Shown piece after piece: positions 7,391 to 15,797 of a stretch of 64,000 nt of DNA (position 1 is the first letter of the stretch; the number at the start of each line of letters is the position of its first letter). The stretch lies in assembly GCF_902809855.1 (NCBI RefSeq), contig NZ_CADDWJ010000005.1, forward strand, positions 1-64,000, given 5' to 3'. The notes below the pieces were generated by a model, which saw only the letters and a list, made by a program, of their open reading frames with translations, had not been told where the DNA came from and searched no databases. The stretch is from Acinetobacter sp. Marseille-Q1618 (GTDB taxonomy: Bacteria > Pseudomonadota > Gammaproteobacteria > Pseudomonadales > Moraxellaceae). A program made the translations under genes and the position numbers.

Positions 7391-8377
7391 ATGTCTGCTA
7401 AACAACTGGAGCAAGCAGCTCAAGCAACCAAAACTGCATTTTTGTTTCCTGGTCAAGGCTCACAAAAAGTGGGCATGCTGGCTGAACTTGCAGAACAGTT
7501 TGCTGTGGTTACAGAAACATTTACAGAAGCTTCAGAAGCTGTTGGTTTTGACTTATGGCACATTGCACAAAGCGGTGAAGGTTTAAATCAAACAGAAAAT
7601 ACTCAGCCTGTTTTGCTTACAGCAAGTATTGCAATGTGGCGTGTATGGCTAAACTTAGGCGGTATCGCCCCTAAATATTTAGCAGGACATTCACTCGGTG
7701 AATACAGTGCATTGGTGGCGGGAAATGCCATTTCATTAGCAGATGCAGTGAAATTAGTGCATTTACGTGGTCAACTGATGCAATCTGCTGTCCCACAAGG
7801 TCAAGGTGCTATGGCTGCAATTCTTGGCTTAGATGATGCCAAAGTCATCGAACTTTGCGAACAAGTCAATATTCAAGGTCGTGGCTCAGTTGAAGCGGCA
7901 AATTACAATGCACAAGGTCAAGTGGTTATTGCAGGTGATAAAACCTTAGTTGATGCAGTCATGGAAAGTACCAAAGAAAATGGAGGGAAAGCCATTGCCC
8001 TGCCCGTATCGGTACCGTCGCACTGTTCACTGATGAAACCTGCAGCAGAACAGTTTGCGCAAGCTTTGGAACAAACTGCCATTGAGCTACCGAGTATTCC
8101 TGTAATACAAAATGTCAACGCAGCGATTGCAACTGATGTTGCTACTTTACGCCAAGCATTGACTGCACAATTATATCAGTCAGTTCAATGGACCAAAACC
8201 ATGCAATACCTACAAGATCAAGGTATTCAATATATGGTTGAATGTGGTCCAGGTAATGTATTGGCGAATCTTGCAAAACGCTTGCCGAACATCGAAAAAG
8301 CATTCCCAATTGACACACAAAGTCGCATGGAAGATGCACTGAATGCCATCTTAGTGGCAGAAGGAAAAATTGCATGA
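7391..8377 (+). CDS. fabD: Malonyl-CoA:ACP transacylase
   Basis: A 328-residue enzyme that loads malonyl groups onto acyl carrier protein for fatty acid synthesis. G-Q-G-S-Q is at residues 21-25, the catalytic Ser101 is in G-H-S-L-G, Arg126 is in L-R-G-Q-L-M, and His211 is in V-P-S-H-C-S. The N-terminus is about 14 residues longer than usual before the first strand. An AAAGGA lies 7-8 bases upstream of the ATG. Its TGA overlaps the fabG ATG (ATGA), so the two are translationally coupled. Confidence 0.97.
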   Translation: MSAKQLEQAAQATKTAFLFPGQGSQKVGMLAELAEQFAVVTETFTEASEAVGFDLWHIAQSGEGLNQTENTQPVLLTASIAMWRVWLNLGGIAPKYLAGHSLGEYSALVAGNAISLADAVKLVHLRGQLMQSAVPQGQGAMAAILGLDDAKVIELCEQVNIQGRGSVEAANYNAQGQVVIAGDKTLVDAVMESTKENGGKAIALPVSVPSHCSLMKPAAEQFAQALEQTAIELPSIPVIQNVNAAIATDVATLRQALTAQLYQSVQWTKTMQYLQDQGIQYMVECGPGNVLANLAKRLPNIEKAFPIDTQSRMEDALNAILVAEGKIA

Positions 8378-9108
8378 CACAACAACGCAAAGTCGCATTA
8401 GTGACAGGCGCAAGCAGAGGGATTGGCGCAGCCATTGCTCAGCAACTTATTTTAGACGGTTATTTTGTAGTAGGTACAGCGACTTCTGACGCTGGTGCAG
8501 AAAAATTAACAGCAACATTTGCCGAAAATGGTGCTGGTGCAGTATTAGATGTACGTGATGGTGAAGCGATTGATGCACTGGTTTCAGACATTGAACAAAA
8601 ATATGGTTCAGTGTTGATCTTGGTGAATAATGCAGGCATTACCAAAGATAATTTGTTACTGCGTATGTCAGAAGCAGATTGGGATGATATTTTAAATATT
8701 CATCTTAAAGCTGTTTTCCGTTTATCTAAACGTGTACTCAAAGGTATGACCAAAGCACGTTTCGGTCGTATTATTAATATCAGCTCTGTGGTTGCACACT
8801 TTGCAAATCCAGGTCAAGCAAACTACTCTGCTGCCAAAGCAGGGATTGAAGCATTTAGCCGTAGTCTTGCCAAAGAGATGGGAAGCCGTCAAATCACAGT
8901 GAATTGCATTGCACCAGGTTTTATTGCCACAGAAATGACTGAGCAGTTGAGCGAAGACATTCGCAAAAAAATGAGTGATCAAGTAGCGTTAAATCGTTTT
9001 GGTGAGCCACAAGACATTGCAAATGCAGTGAGCTTTTTAGCTTCTGACAAAGCAAGTTACATCACTGGTACAGTATTACATGTAAATGGTGGTTTATACA
9101 TGGCTTAA
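8374..9108 (+). CDS. fabG: 3-oxoacyl-ACP reductase
   Basis: A 244-residue short-chain dehydrogenase, the usual FabG length. The NADP-binding T-G-A-S-R-G-I-G is at residues 11-18, N-N-A-G at 85-88, and the catalytic triad Ser138, Tyr151, Lys155 sits at the same numbers as in E. coli FabG. It reduces 3-oxoacyl-ACP in each elongation round. Overlaps fabD by 4 bases and precedes acpP by 85 bases. Confidence 0.97.
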   Translation: MTQQRKVALVTGASRGIGAAIAQQLILDGYFVVGTATSDAGAEKLTATFAENGAGAVLDVRDGEAIDALVSDIEQKYGSVLILVNNAGITKDNLLLRMSEADWDDILNIHLKAVFRLSKRVLKGMTKARFGRIINISSVVAHFANPGQANYSAAKAGIEAFSRSLAKEMGSRQITVNCIAPGFIATEMTEQLSEDIRKKMSDQVALNRFGEPQDIANAVSFLASDKASYITGTVLHVNGGLYMA

Positions 9109-9193
9109 TGTCATGTATTAACTTTGAAAAATTTCAATATTCAATTAAACTATAGGCAATCAAAAGCCGCCACAAGCAATGAGGAGAATTCCT

Positions 9194-9430
9194 GTGAGCG
9201 ATATCGAACAACGCATTAAACAAGCTGTTGCAGAACAATTAGGTATGAAAGCTGAAGAGATCAAAAACGAAGCATCTTTCATGGATGACTTAGGTGCTGA
9301 CTCTCTAGACTTAGTTGAGCTTGTAATGTCTTTCGAAAATGACTTTGACATCACAATTCCTGATGAAGACTCAAATGAAATTACCACTGTTCAATCAGCT
9401 ATTGACTATGTGACTAAAAAACTTGGTTAA
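9194..9430 (+). CDS. acpP: Acyl carrier protein, GTG start
   Basis: A 78-residue acidic protein beginning M-S-D-I-E-Q-R. Ser37 in G-A-D-S-L-D-L is the phosphopantetheine attachment site. The start is GTG at 9194: it gives the family N-terminus and has GAGGAG about 8 bases upstream. An ATG at 9179 overlaps that ribosome binding site and is rejected. Carries growing acyl chains for FabD/FabG. No fabF follows, unlike in E. coli. Confidence 0.97.
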   Translation: MSDIEQRIKQAVAEQLGMKAEEIKNEASFMDDLGADSLDLVELVMSFENDFDITIPDEDSNEITTVQSAIDYVTKKLG

Positions 9431-9466
9431 TCTGTTGAATGTTTGATGCGTAATCATCAACAATTA

Positions 9467-9492
9467 AAGCCACCATTTTGGTGGCTTTTTTT
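9467..9492 (+). terminator. Intrinsic terminator of fabD-fabG-acpP
   Basis: AAGCCACCA/TGGTGGCTT stem (9467-9475 with 9479-9487), loop TTT, T-run to 9492. Confidence 0.93.
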
Positions 9493-9640
9493 ATTTATAA
9501 ATCAAAAACATTGGTTACATATCGTTACTTTTCTCTCACCAATGACAACCAATTTCAGTATATTTTTTAGTTATAAAAATAGAGTGCAAATTTTTATAAC
9601 GCTTCATTAGATAAAACTTAAATTTATACGGAGAAACACA

Positions 9641-10114
9641 ATGGGTCTTTTTGATTTTATTAAAGGTATTGGTAAAAAAAATACAGCACCTGCTGAGCCA
9701 CAAGCAGCGCCAGCAACACCTGCTGAACCATCTGCACAAGAAATTGCAAACAAATTACTCGGTCACATCAAAGCACTTGGTTTACCTGTTACAGGTTTAT
9801 CGGTCAGTTATAATGGCGCATCAGATCTAGCAACCATCAAAGGTCAAGTCCAAACACAGGCAGATAAAGAAAAAATCATCTTAGCCGTGGGTAATATTGA
9901 CCATGTTGCGCAAGTAGACGATCAAATGACCGTTGCCGCGCCAGAACCTGAAAGTAAGTTCTACACAGTAAAATCTGGTGATAACTTATCTAAGATTTCT
10001 AAAGAATTTTATGGTGATCCAAACCAATACAATAAAATCTTTGAAGCAAATCGCCCATTACTAAAAAATGCGGATGATATCTTCCCAGGTCAAGTATTAC
10101 GTATTCCTGCGTAA
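9641..10114 (+). CDS. kbp: BON and LysM domain protein (Kbp/YgaU-like)
   Basis: A 157-residue protein with no signal peptide. After an Ala/Pro/Glu-rich linker (about 20-40) comes a BON domain (about 40-95), then a LysM domain (about 107-157) starting F-Y-T-V-K-S-G-D-N-L-S-K-I-S. This layout and the N-terminus M-G-L-F-D-F-I-K match E. coli Kbp (YgaU), a cytoplasmic potassium-binding protein. Potassium binding here is by homology only. Own ribosome binding site and terminator, so monocistronic. Confidence 0.9.
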   Translation: MGLFDFIKGIGKKNTAPAEPQAAPATPAEPSAQEIANKLLGHIKALGLPVTGLSVSYNGASDLATIKGQVQTQADKEKIILAVGNIDHVAQVDDQMTVAAPEPESKFYTVKSGDNLSKISKEFYGDPNQYNKIFEANRPLLKNADDIFPGQVLRIPA

Positions 10115-10127
10115 GGATAGACATACA

Positions 10128-10154
10128 AACGCACCGATTTTCGGTGCGTTTTTT
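10128..10154 (+). terminator. Intrinsic terminator of kbp
   Basis: AACGCACCGA/TCGGTGCGTT stem (10128-10137 with 10141-10150), loop TTT, T-run 10149-10154. Confidence 0.93.
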
Positions 10155-10471
10155 ATGTTAGAAATTTATTTAGGGATTAAAATCATCAAAAATAGCACTC
10201 ACTAATTTACGTATAAAACACACTCACAAAAAAATAAGCTATTGTAATAATAATTTATTTTAAAAATTCATTTAAATATTTAATAAATTTTTATATCATA
10301 TTTTTATAAAATAAATTTGCTTTTTAAACAACTTAACAGACCTTTTAGATATAAAGTGAATTTTTCTCATCTTTGACTTAGATTAAATCATTTTTATTCA
10401 TGTTTGGATTCAAGTATAAATAACGCCATACAGAAATTTTAAGTTTTAAAAAATTTTGAGGTACATATCCC
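10155..10471 (+). other. AT-rich leader region upstream of mesX
   Basis: About 317 bases without a gene. The last third must hold the mes promoter; a TATAAA at 10415-10420 is a candidate -10, but no good -35 precedes it. I see no SAM riboswitch-like or T-box-like structure. TGAA-N5-CTCA at 10357-10369 is one base off the MetR core pattern, which is too weak to call. Confidence 0.4.
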
Positions 10472-11464
10472 ATGAGTGAAAAATTTACATGTGCAATTAA
10501 ACGTATTCGTTTTGATGAAAACTATCTTCCAGCGAACAGCACTCGTTTGACCACTAATTTTGCAAACCTTGCACGTGGTGAGTTCCGCCAAGAAAACTTA
10601 CGTAATACCCTAAGAATGATCAATAATCGCTTCAATGCCCTAGCAAATGTGGACAATCCAAAAGGTGATCGTTATTCAATTGAACTGGACATCATCTCTG
10701 CTGATATTGATATTGAAGGGAATGGTCAGACATTTCCATTTATTGAAATGTTGAAAAGCACAGTTATAGATCATAAAACCCAACAGCGTTTTGAAGGCAT
10801 GATTGGTAATAGTTTTTCTTCTTATGTGCGTGATTATGATTTTAGTGTGGTTCTTCCTGAATATTTAAAAGAAAATACAGGTACCAATAAACCTGAAGAT
10901 TTTGGGGATTTACACGGTAAATTATATCAATTTCTTGTAAATTCGGAGGTATTTAAAGCCGAGTTTGTTAAGCAACCCGTGATTTGCTTAAGTGTTTCTA
11001 CCTCTAAAACCTATTATCGTACTGCGAATATTCATCCTGTACTCGGTGTGGAATATACCAATGATGAGTATTCACGTACGGACGAATATTTTGCAAAAAT
11101 GGGCTTAACGGTTCGCTATTTTATGCCTGCTCATGCAGTAGCACCATTAGCATTTTATTTTAGCGGTGACTTATTGCAAGATTATACGGATATTGAGTTG
11201 ATCAGTGCTATCAGCACGATGGAAACTTTCCAAAAGATTTACCGTCCTGAAATTTACAATGCTAATTCAAATGCAGGTCAGGTTTATCAACCAAGTTTAG
11301 AGTATCCTGATTATTCATTAACGCGTATCGTCTATGACCGTGTTGAACGTGGTCAGTTGGCTGTAAAACAAGGTAAATGGACGGAAGAAAACTTCATTAA
11401 GCCTTACCATGATGTTCTTCAGCGATGGGCTGCAAGATTCTCCCTGAACAATCAAGTCGCTTAA
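10472..11464 (+). CDS. mesX: MesX (DUF1852), partner of methionine synthase MesD
   Basis: A 330-residue soluble protein of the DUF1852 family. It starts M-S-E-K-F-T-C-A-I-K-R-I-R-F-D-E-N-Y and has no signal peptide or membrane segment. DUF1852 proteins (MesX) are known to be needed, with oxygen, by the MesD-type core methionine synthase, which uses neither methyl-tetrahydrofolate nor cobalamin. MesX's chemistry and the methyl source were not established as far as I know. It lies 27 bases upstream of mesD in the same direction. A flavin reductase gene follows mesD, hinting that reduced flavin feeds an oxygen-dependent MesX step; this is inference. Confidence 0.9.
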   Translation: MSEKFTCAIKRIRFDENYLPANSTRLTTNFANLARGEFRQENLRNTLRMINNRFNALANVDNPKGDRYSIELDIISADIDIEGNGQTFPFIEMLKSTVIDHKTQQRFEGMIGNSFSSYVRDYDFSVVLPEYLKENTGTNKPEDFGDLHGKLYQFLVNSEVFKAEFVKQPVICLSVSTSKTYYRTANIHPVLGVEYTNDEYSRTDEYFAKMGLTVRYFMPAHAVAPLAFYFSGDLLQDYTDIELISAISTMETFQKIYRPEIYNANSNAGQVYQPSLEYPDYSLTRIVYDRVERGQLAVKQGKWTEENFIKPYHDVLQRWAARFSLNNQVA

Positions 11465-11491
11465 ATTTACTGAAGATAGAAGATATACAGC

Positions 11492-12520
11492 ATGAATATT
11501 TTACTCCCGACCTCTACCGCAGGCAGCTTACCTAAACCATCATGGCTTGCTGAACCTGAAAAACTTTGGTCACCGTGGAAGTTGCAAGATCAGGAATTAA
11601 TTGATGGCAAACTCGATGCATTGCGTTTGTCTTTGCATGAGCAGCAACAGGCAGGCATTGATATTGTTAGCGATGGTGAACAAACTCGTCAGCACTTTGT
11701 GACGACTTTTATTGAGCATCTTGATGGCGTAGATTTTGAAAAACGTGAAACAGTAAAAATCCGTGATCGTTATGATGCCAGCGTTCCTTCTGTGGTTGGT
11801 GCTGTCTCCCGTCAAAAACCTGTTTTTGTAGACGATGCAAAATTTTTACGTTCATTGACTGATCAACCAATTAAATGGGCGCTTCCTGGCCCAATGACCA
11901 TGATTGATACCTTATATGATGGTCATTATAAAAGCCGTGAAAAATTGGCTTGGGAATTTGCTAAAATTTTAAATCAAGAAGCACGTGAATTAGAAGCTGC
12001 AGGTGTAGATATTATTCAGTTTGATGAGCCTGCATTTAACGTTTTTTTTGATGAAGTCAATGATTGGGGCGTAGCCACTTTAGAACGTGCGCTTGAAGGA
12101 CTAAAATGTGAAACTGCGGTGCATATATGCTACGGTTATGGTATTAAAGCCAATACTGATTGGAAAAAAACGCTCGGTTCAGAATGGCGCCAATATGAAG
12201 AAGCCTTCCCAAAACTGCAAAAGTCCAAGATTGATATCGTGTCTTTGGAATGCCAAAACTCACGCGTACCTATGGATTTAATCGAATTGATTCGTGGTAA
12301 AAAAGTCATGGTAGGTGCGATAGATGTCGCAACCAATAATATCGAAACTCCTGAAGAAGTGGCAAATACTTTGCGTAAAGCACTACAATTTGTTGATGCA
12401 GATAAACTTTATCCTTCAACTAACTGTGGTATGGCACCCCTTGCTCGTGAAGTGGCGCGTGGCAAACTACATGCTTTAAGTGCTGGTGCAGCTATTATTC
12501 GTCAAGAATTATCCAAATAG
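11492..12520 (+). CDS. mesD: MesD, core (MetE C-terminal-like) methionine synthase
   Basis: A 342-residue enzyme corresponding only to the catalytic C-terminal half of MetE (full MetE is about 750 residues), so it lacks the folate-binding N-terminal domain. The zinc/homocysteine ligands are recognisable: His211 and Cys213 in V-H-I-C-Y-G-Y-G, Glu253 in S-L-E-C-Q-N-S, Cys312 in T-N-C-G-M-A-P-L. D-G-E-Q near residue 61 and Q-F-D-E-P near 176 are also MetE-like. It methylates homocysteine from a non-folate donor. Its placement after DUF1852 assigns it to the MesD family. Annotation pipelines often label it metE. Confidence 0.92.
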   Translation: MNILLPTSTAGSLPKPSWLAEPEKLWSPWKLQDQELIDGKLDALRLSLHEQQQAGIDIVSDGEQTRQHFVTTFIEHLDGVDFEKRETVKIRDRYDASVPSVVGAVSRQKPVFVDDAKFLRSLTDQPIKWALPGPMTMIDTLYDGHYKSREKLAWEFAKILNQEARELEAAGVDIIQFDEPAFNVFFDEVNDWGVATLERALEGLKCETAVHICYGYGIKANTDWKKTLGSEWRQYEEAFPKLQKSKIDIVSLECQNSRVPMDLIELIRGKKVMVGAIDVATNNIETPEEVANTLRKALQFVDADKLYPSTNCGMAPLAREVARGKLHALSAGAAIIRQELSK

Positions 12521-12645
12521 TTTTCAAGCATCCTTTGCAAACAAAGGATGCTATAGGATTGTCAAAAAATCCTTCATTGTTCAAAGCTGAATCTGAAGAA
12601 ACTTCACAGTTCAATGTGATTCTTCAGATACATAGGAATATAGTC

Positions 12646-13125
12646 ATGGTTGAAGCAACAGTCTTTAAAAATGCAATGTCGTCATTAACAAGTGCAGTCA
12701 ATGTTGTAACTACTGTAGGCGAGTCTGGTTATCATGGATTCACAGCATCGGCTGTATGCAGTGTTACTGATACCCCACCGACATTATTGGTCTGTATGAA
12801 TAAGTCATCTCGTTCACATGCTTATTTTGTTGAAAGTAAAATATTAACTGTGAATGTTTTGGCTGCACAACATGAACATTTGTCCAATGTATTTGCATCA
12901 AAAATGAGTTCTGAAGAACGCTTTAAACATGGCACTTGGACTGAATTAGCAACAGGTGCTCCTGTTCTAGAAGATGCGTTGGTCAGTTTTGATTGTCAGA
13001 TTGAACAGATTCAAGAGGTGGGTACGCATACGATCTTTATCTGTCCAATTGTTGCCATTCAGCAAAATCCACAAGATCACAGTTTGGTTTATTTTAATCG
13101 TGCCTATCATCAAGTGGCTGTGTAA
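12646..13125 (+). CDS. Flavin reductase family protein, probable partner of MesX
   Basis: A 159-residue flavin reductase-like FMN-binding split-barrel protein. The G-F-T-A-S-A-V-C-S-V-T-D-T-P-P-T-L-L-V-C motif (about residues 30-50) and N-V-L-A-A-Q-H are typical of NAD(P)H:flavin reductases that supply FMNH2/FADH2 to monooxygenases. The start at 12646 has AGGA about 8 bases upstream and gives the family N-terminus; an in-frame ATG at 12535 lacks a ribosome binding site. Third gene of the mes run, 125 bases after mesD. Possibly the reductant source for the oxygen-requiring MesX reaction (inference). Confidence 0.85.
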   Translation: MVEATVFKNAMSSLTSAVNVVTTVGESGYHGFTASAVCSVTDTPPTLLVCMNKSSRSHAYFVESKILTVNVLAAQHEHLSNVFASKMSSEERFKHGTWTELATGAPVLEDALVSFDCQIEQIQEVGTHTIFICPIVAIQQNPQDHSLVYFNRAYHQVAV

Positions 13126-13350
13126 ACAAACATAAAACTTTAGGTCACGACACAAATGTGACTTCATATTGCCTGAATGACTACACAGATCAATCAAGTT
13201 TTCGCTAAGCAACGATATCGCTAAATCACGAGTAAACCCTAAAACTTCTCATGGTGTTAATGATCCAGACATTTTAGAATTAATACCAATCAATAAAAGT
13301 TTTATAATATATTTTTGAAATGACTTTTTCTGCTTCCAATCATAAATTGA

Positions 13351-13545
13351 GACGTGAAAACGTCATCCGCAATTGTCCGAGGCAGGACTACCAAAGATTG
13401 AATATGTTTTTGCAATACATCAATCAATTTGCGGTATTTGTCGAGTTTTGCGGATGACAATGGTTTTGCCTACTTTTGTCGAAACAAAAGTAGGTCGAGC
13501 CGAAGGCTAGCCCCTAAATATAAACTTTAGATGTAAGACTCCGTC
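13351..13545 (+). repeat. Structured dispersed repeat, copy 1
   Basis: About 195 bases, recurring at 59641-59834. Outer inverted arms GTCATCCGCAA (13362-13372) and TTGCGGATGAC (13448-13458) enclose the first half. A strong hairpin follows: CCTACTTTTGT, loop CGAA, ACAAAAGTAGG (13469-13494), then a small AGCC-GAA-GGCT hairpin (13499-13509). The element ends with a stretch containing AAACTTTAGATGTAAGACTC. No coding capacity. Surrounding bases 13126-13350 hold no gene I can support. Confidence 0.85.
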
Positions 13546-13564
13546 AAAAAAAACCACTTATATT

Positions 13565-13870
13565 ATGTTATTTTCCAAGAATGGTATAAGTTTTAGCATG
13601 CAGAAAGTGTCTATGGATTTATTTTATGTGTTGCTCAATATTCAAGAGTTTGCTGAAGATGGAATCATTTATGCAGAAAAACCTTGGCATTTGCAGTCCA
13701 ATGCCAAAGTTATTACAGATTCTCTGCCAACCATCATTAACGATGAAAAACTTGAGTATTTTTTAGAGATTTTTATCGTTCTTGAGCTTTTTGAGGAAAT
13801 GCAAACCTCCAATACTTGTTTACAAGATCAGTGTTTACGCATCATTGAATATGCTATTCATGATGCTTAA
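13565..13870 (+). CDS. Hypothetical protein, 101 residues
   Basis: Not recognised. A small acidic, Leu/Ile-rich, apparently all-helical soluble protein with a Y-A-E-K-P-W-H-L motif near residue 40. No signal peptide. The start is uncertain: Met1, Met12 (13598) and Met17 all lack a good ribosome binding site. It lies immediately after the dispersed repeat, and codon use looks like its neighbours. Confidence 0.55.
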   Translation: MLFSKNGISFSMQKVSMDLFYVLLNIQEFAEDGIIYAEKPWHLQSNAKVITDSLPTIINDEKLEYFLEIFIVLELFEEMQTSNTCLQDQCLRIIEYAIHDA

Positions 13871-13985
13871 ACACTAGTTAAAATCATTCACTTAAAACTT
13901 TATTTTTATTGAAATAATAAATTAGAAAAACCATACAACTCGATTTAATATTGTCCAAGCTTCCATTAAAAACCAAAAGTATAAA

Positions 13986-14735
13986 ATGAATAAAGTAGAA
14001 TTAGAAATCCAACGTTTGAGCAATATTATTCAATTTGGCGTAGGTCAACAAAGTTTAGGTTTAGACCTTGATCTTTTAACTGACAAATTGACTGGACAGC
14101 TTCCAAGTGGTGCGGACGCCCCCACCTTTGCAACCCGTAAAAATATGATCAATGCTCAGATTTTTATGAAATGTGTTCAGTTTTTCTTTACTGCACTCAT
14201 TGCAATGTTGGTTGCTTTAGTTTGTATATGGATGAGTTGGGAACAACTACAAAAACAGATTTTTGAACCTATATTTTTAGGTGTCGCGCTATTGTCCATC
14301 CTCATAACTATATTTTGTTTATTCAAGTTTAAACAATATGTTCAAATTTTTAACGCCATTCGACAAGTCACTCAAATTCAAGCCGATCCTGAACGTCGGT
14401 CATCGCATGTAGATGAAAATACCTTAGCGCAACAATTTGCTCCAGAAAGACGCAAGACACGTTTCATTGGTATTTTTATGAGCCTGTTAAGTGGGGGACT
14501 TCTTGCATATATCCTGATTGCTCCACCACAAAACCTCATCAAACTTGCTTTCGTACTGCCTTTCATGCTGATGCTCGGACTTGGCATCATCATCCATCCC
14601 ATTTCTAAAGCTGAAAGCTTATATTTATATGGCAGTACACAACTGTCTTGGAAATATTTTCCAACTGCTTTAAAGATATGTACTATCGTGGGCGTTGTAC
14701 TGTGTCTTTTCATGTTGGCTTGGTTTGAAATTTAA
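13986..14735 (+). CDS. Hypothetical membrane protein, 249 residues
   Basis: Not recognised. A cytoplasmic N-terminal segment of about 55 residues is followed by two hydrophobic segments (about 60-85 and 95-115), a hydrophilic loop with charged R-R stretches (about 120-160), and two or three more hydrophobic segments to the C-terminus. The loop contains A-P-E-R-R-K-T-R just before the third helix. It ends 34 bases before the stop of the convergent acetyltransferase gene. The membrane topology is read directly; function is unknown. Confidence 0.65.
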   Translation: MNKVELEIQRLSNIIQFGVGQQSLGLDLDLLTDKLTGQLPSGADAPTFATRKNMINAQIFMKCVQFFFTALIAMLVALVCIWMSWEQLQKQIFEPIFLGVALLSILITIFCLFKFKQYVQIFNAIRQVTQIQADPERRSSHVDENTLAQQFAPERRKTRFIGIFMSLLSGGLLAYILIAPPQNLIKLAFVLPFMLMLGLGIIIHPISKAESLYLYGSTQLSWKYFPTALKICTIVGVVLCLFMLAWFEI

Positions 14736-14769
14736 ACCATTGCCATTTACAAGAAATACTTTAACAATA

Positions 14770-15483
14770 CTATACGGTCTGCAAACGTGTTTTTTGCTGA
14801 CCATTTTCATCAAAATTTTCAGGGTTGAGCCACGTTTCATAGGCGTTTTGAATCGTTTGCCACTCTTCATCCAACATCGAAAACCAAGCAGTATTGCGAT
14901 TATTGCCTTTAGAAATGCGATCCTGTCTGAAAATCCCCTCAAACTGAAAACCAAAACGTAAAGCTGCTTTTCGAGAAGGCTTATTTAAATCATCACACTT
15001 CCATTCCACACGTCTAAAGCCTTGCTCAAAACATGCTTTTAATAGCAAATAAACTGCTTCGGTGGCTGCAATACTGCGTTTCATTTGATGGGAAAAATAT
15101 ACATTGCCGATTTCAATCGCAGCATGCTCAGCACGTTGATTGATCAAAGCAATCCACCCCAATATTTTGTGGTCAATTTCAATTAAAAAATGGTGCGAAC
15201 CAACAAAACCAAAATTATTTTTTAGCGCTTGCTCAAGTTGAATCTGAAAACTAAATGCTGAATAAGGCAAATATGTCCAACAAGCGTGACTTGGTTCACT
15301 TTCTATGGCACGCCACAAATATGAGAAAGCATTACTGTGTAAAATATCACGGTGTATCGGGATTAAGCGTACAGCTTGACCTGTTAAAATATCGGCTTGA
15401 AAGTGTTTAGGTGAAGTTGATGTTAGAGTTTTGCCAACTTTTTGTCCAAACGCATTAAGTTGATATTGTTGAAAATTCTGCAT
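14770..15483 (-). CDS. GNAT-family N-acetyltransferase (RimJ/RimL-like)
   Basis: A 237-residue protein. The motif G-W-I-A-L-I-N-Q near the middle, the I-E-I-G-N-V-Y-F-S strand, and W-K-C-D-D-L-N-K-P-S-R-K-A-A-L-R-F-G-F-Q-F-E-G fit the RimJ/RimL/YjcK branch of GNAT acetyltransferases, which use acetyl-CoA to modify protein N-termini or small amines. The substrate cannot be predicted. Single gene, divergent from scpA. Confidence 0.85.
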   Translation of the reverse strand: MQNFQQYQLNAFGQKVGKTLTSTSPKHFQADILTGQAVRLIPIHRDILHSNAFSYLWRAIESEPSHACWTYLPYSAFSFQIQLEQALKNNFGFVGSHHFLIEIDHKILGWIALINQRAEHAAIEIGNVYFSHQMKRSIAATEAVYLLLKACFEQGFRRVEWKCDDLNKPSRKAALRFGFQFEGIFRQDRISKGNNRNTAWFSMLDEEWQTIQNAYETWLNPENFDENGQQKTRLQTV

Positions 15484-15797
15484 TTTTGATAATTTTTCAC
15501 CATAAAAACATTTAGCAATATGCCCGTTTTTTATCTATTTTTCTAGTTGAATTCAGTATAATTGTTGGACAATACAGCTTAAAAACCTGTATCACGGAAA
15601 AAAATGTCCCCTATTTATTTTAAGGTTTTTTCATTTTTATTGATATTAACAATTTATTCTCTTTGCTTTTTAATTTAGAATATGAACACTTTTATATTCA
15701 ATGCAATTCGAATATCACTTCACCTCTCCTAACATTGAAAAGTGATCTCCCGAATCGCCTAACATGCCTTTGAAAATTCGCGTGGCTAAAAACGGTA
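15484..15797. other. Intergenic region with a possible coding remnant on the minus strand
   Basis: 314 bases between divergent starts. Minus-strand reading of about 15822 down to 15715 gives a protein-like stretch (L-S-Y-G-L-I-A-S-L-P-F-L-A-T-R, then G-D-S-G-D-H-F-S-M-L-G-E-V-K and stop) with a hydrophobic segment. It may be the tail of a lost membrane protein, but it runs into scpA and has no start. The promoter for scpA must also lie here; no convincing boxes are seen. Confidence 0.25.

Noticed and set aside
10357..10369. MetR-like site ahead of mesX
   Set aside because: One mismatch in a short degenerate pattern within AT-rich DNA; expected by chance.
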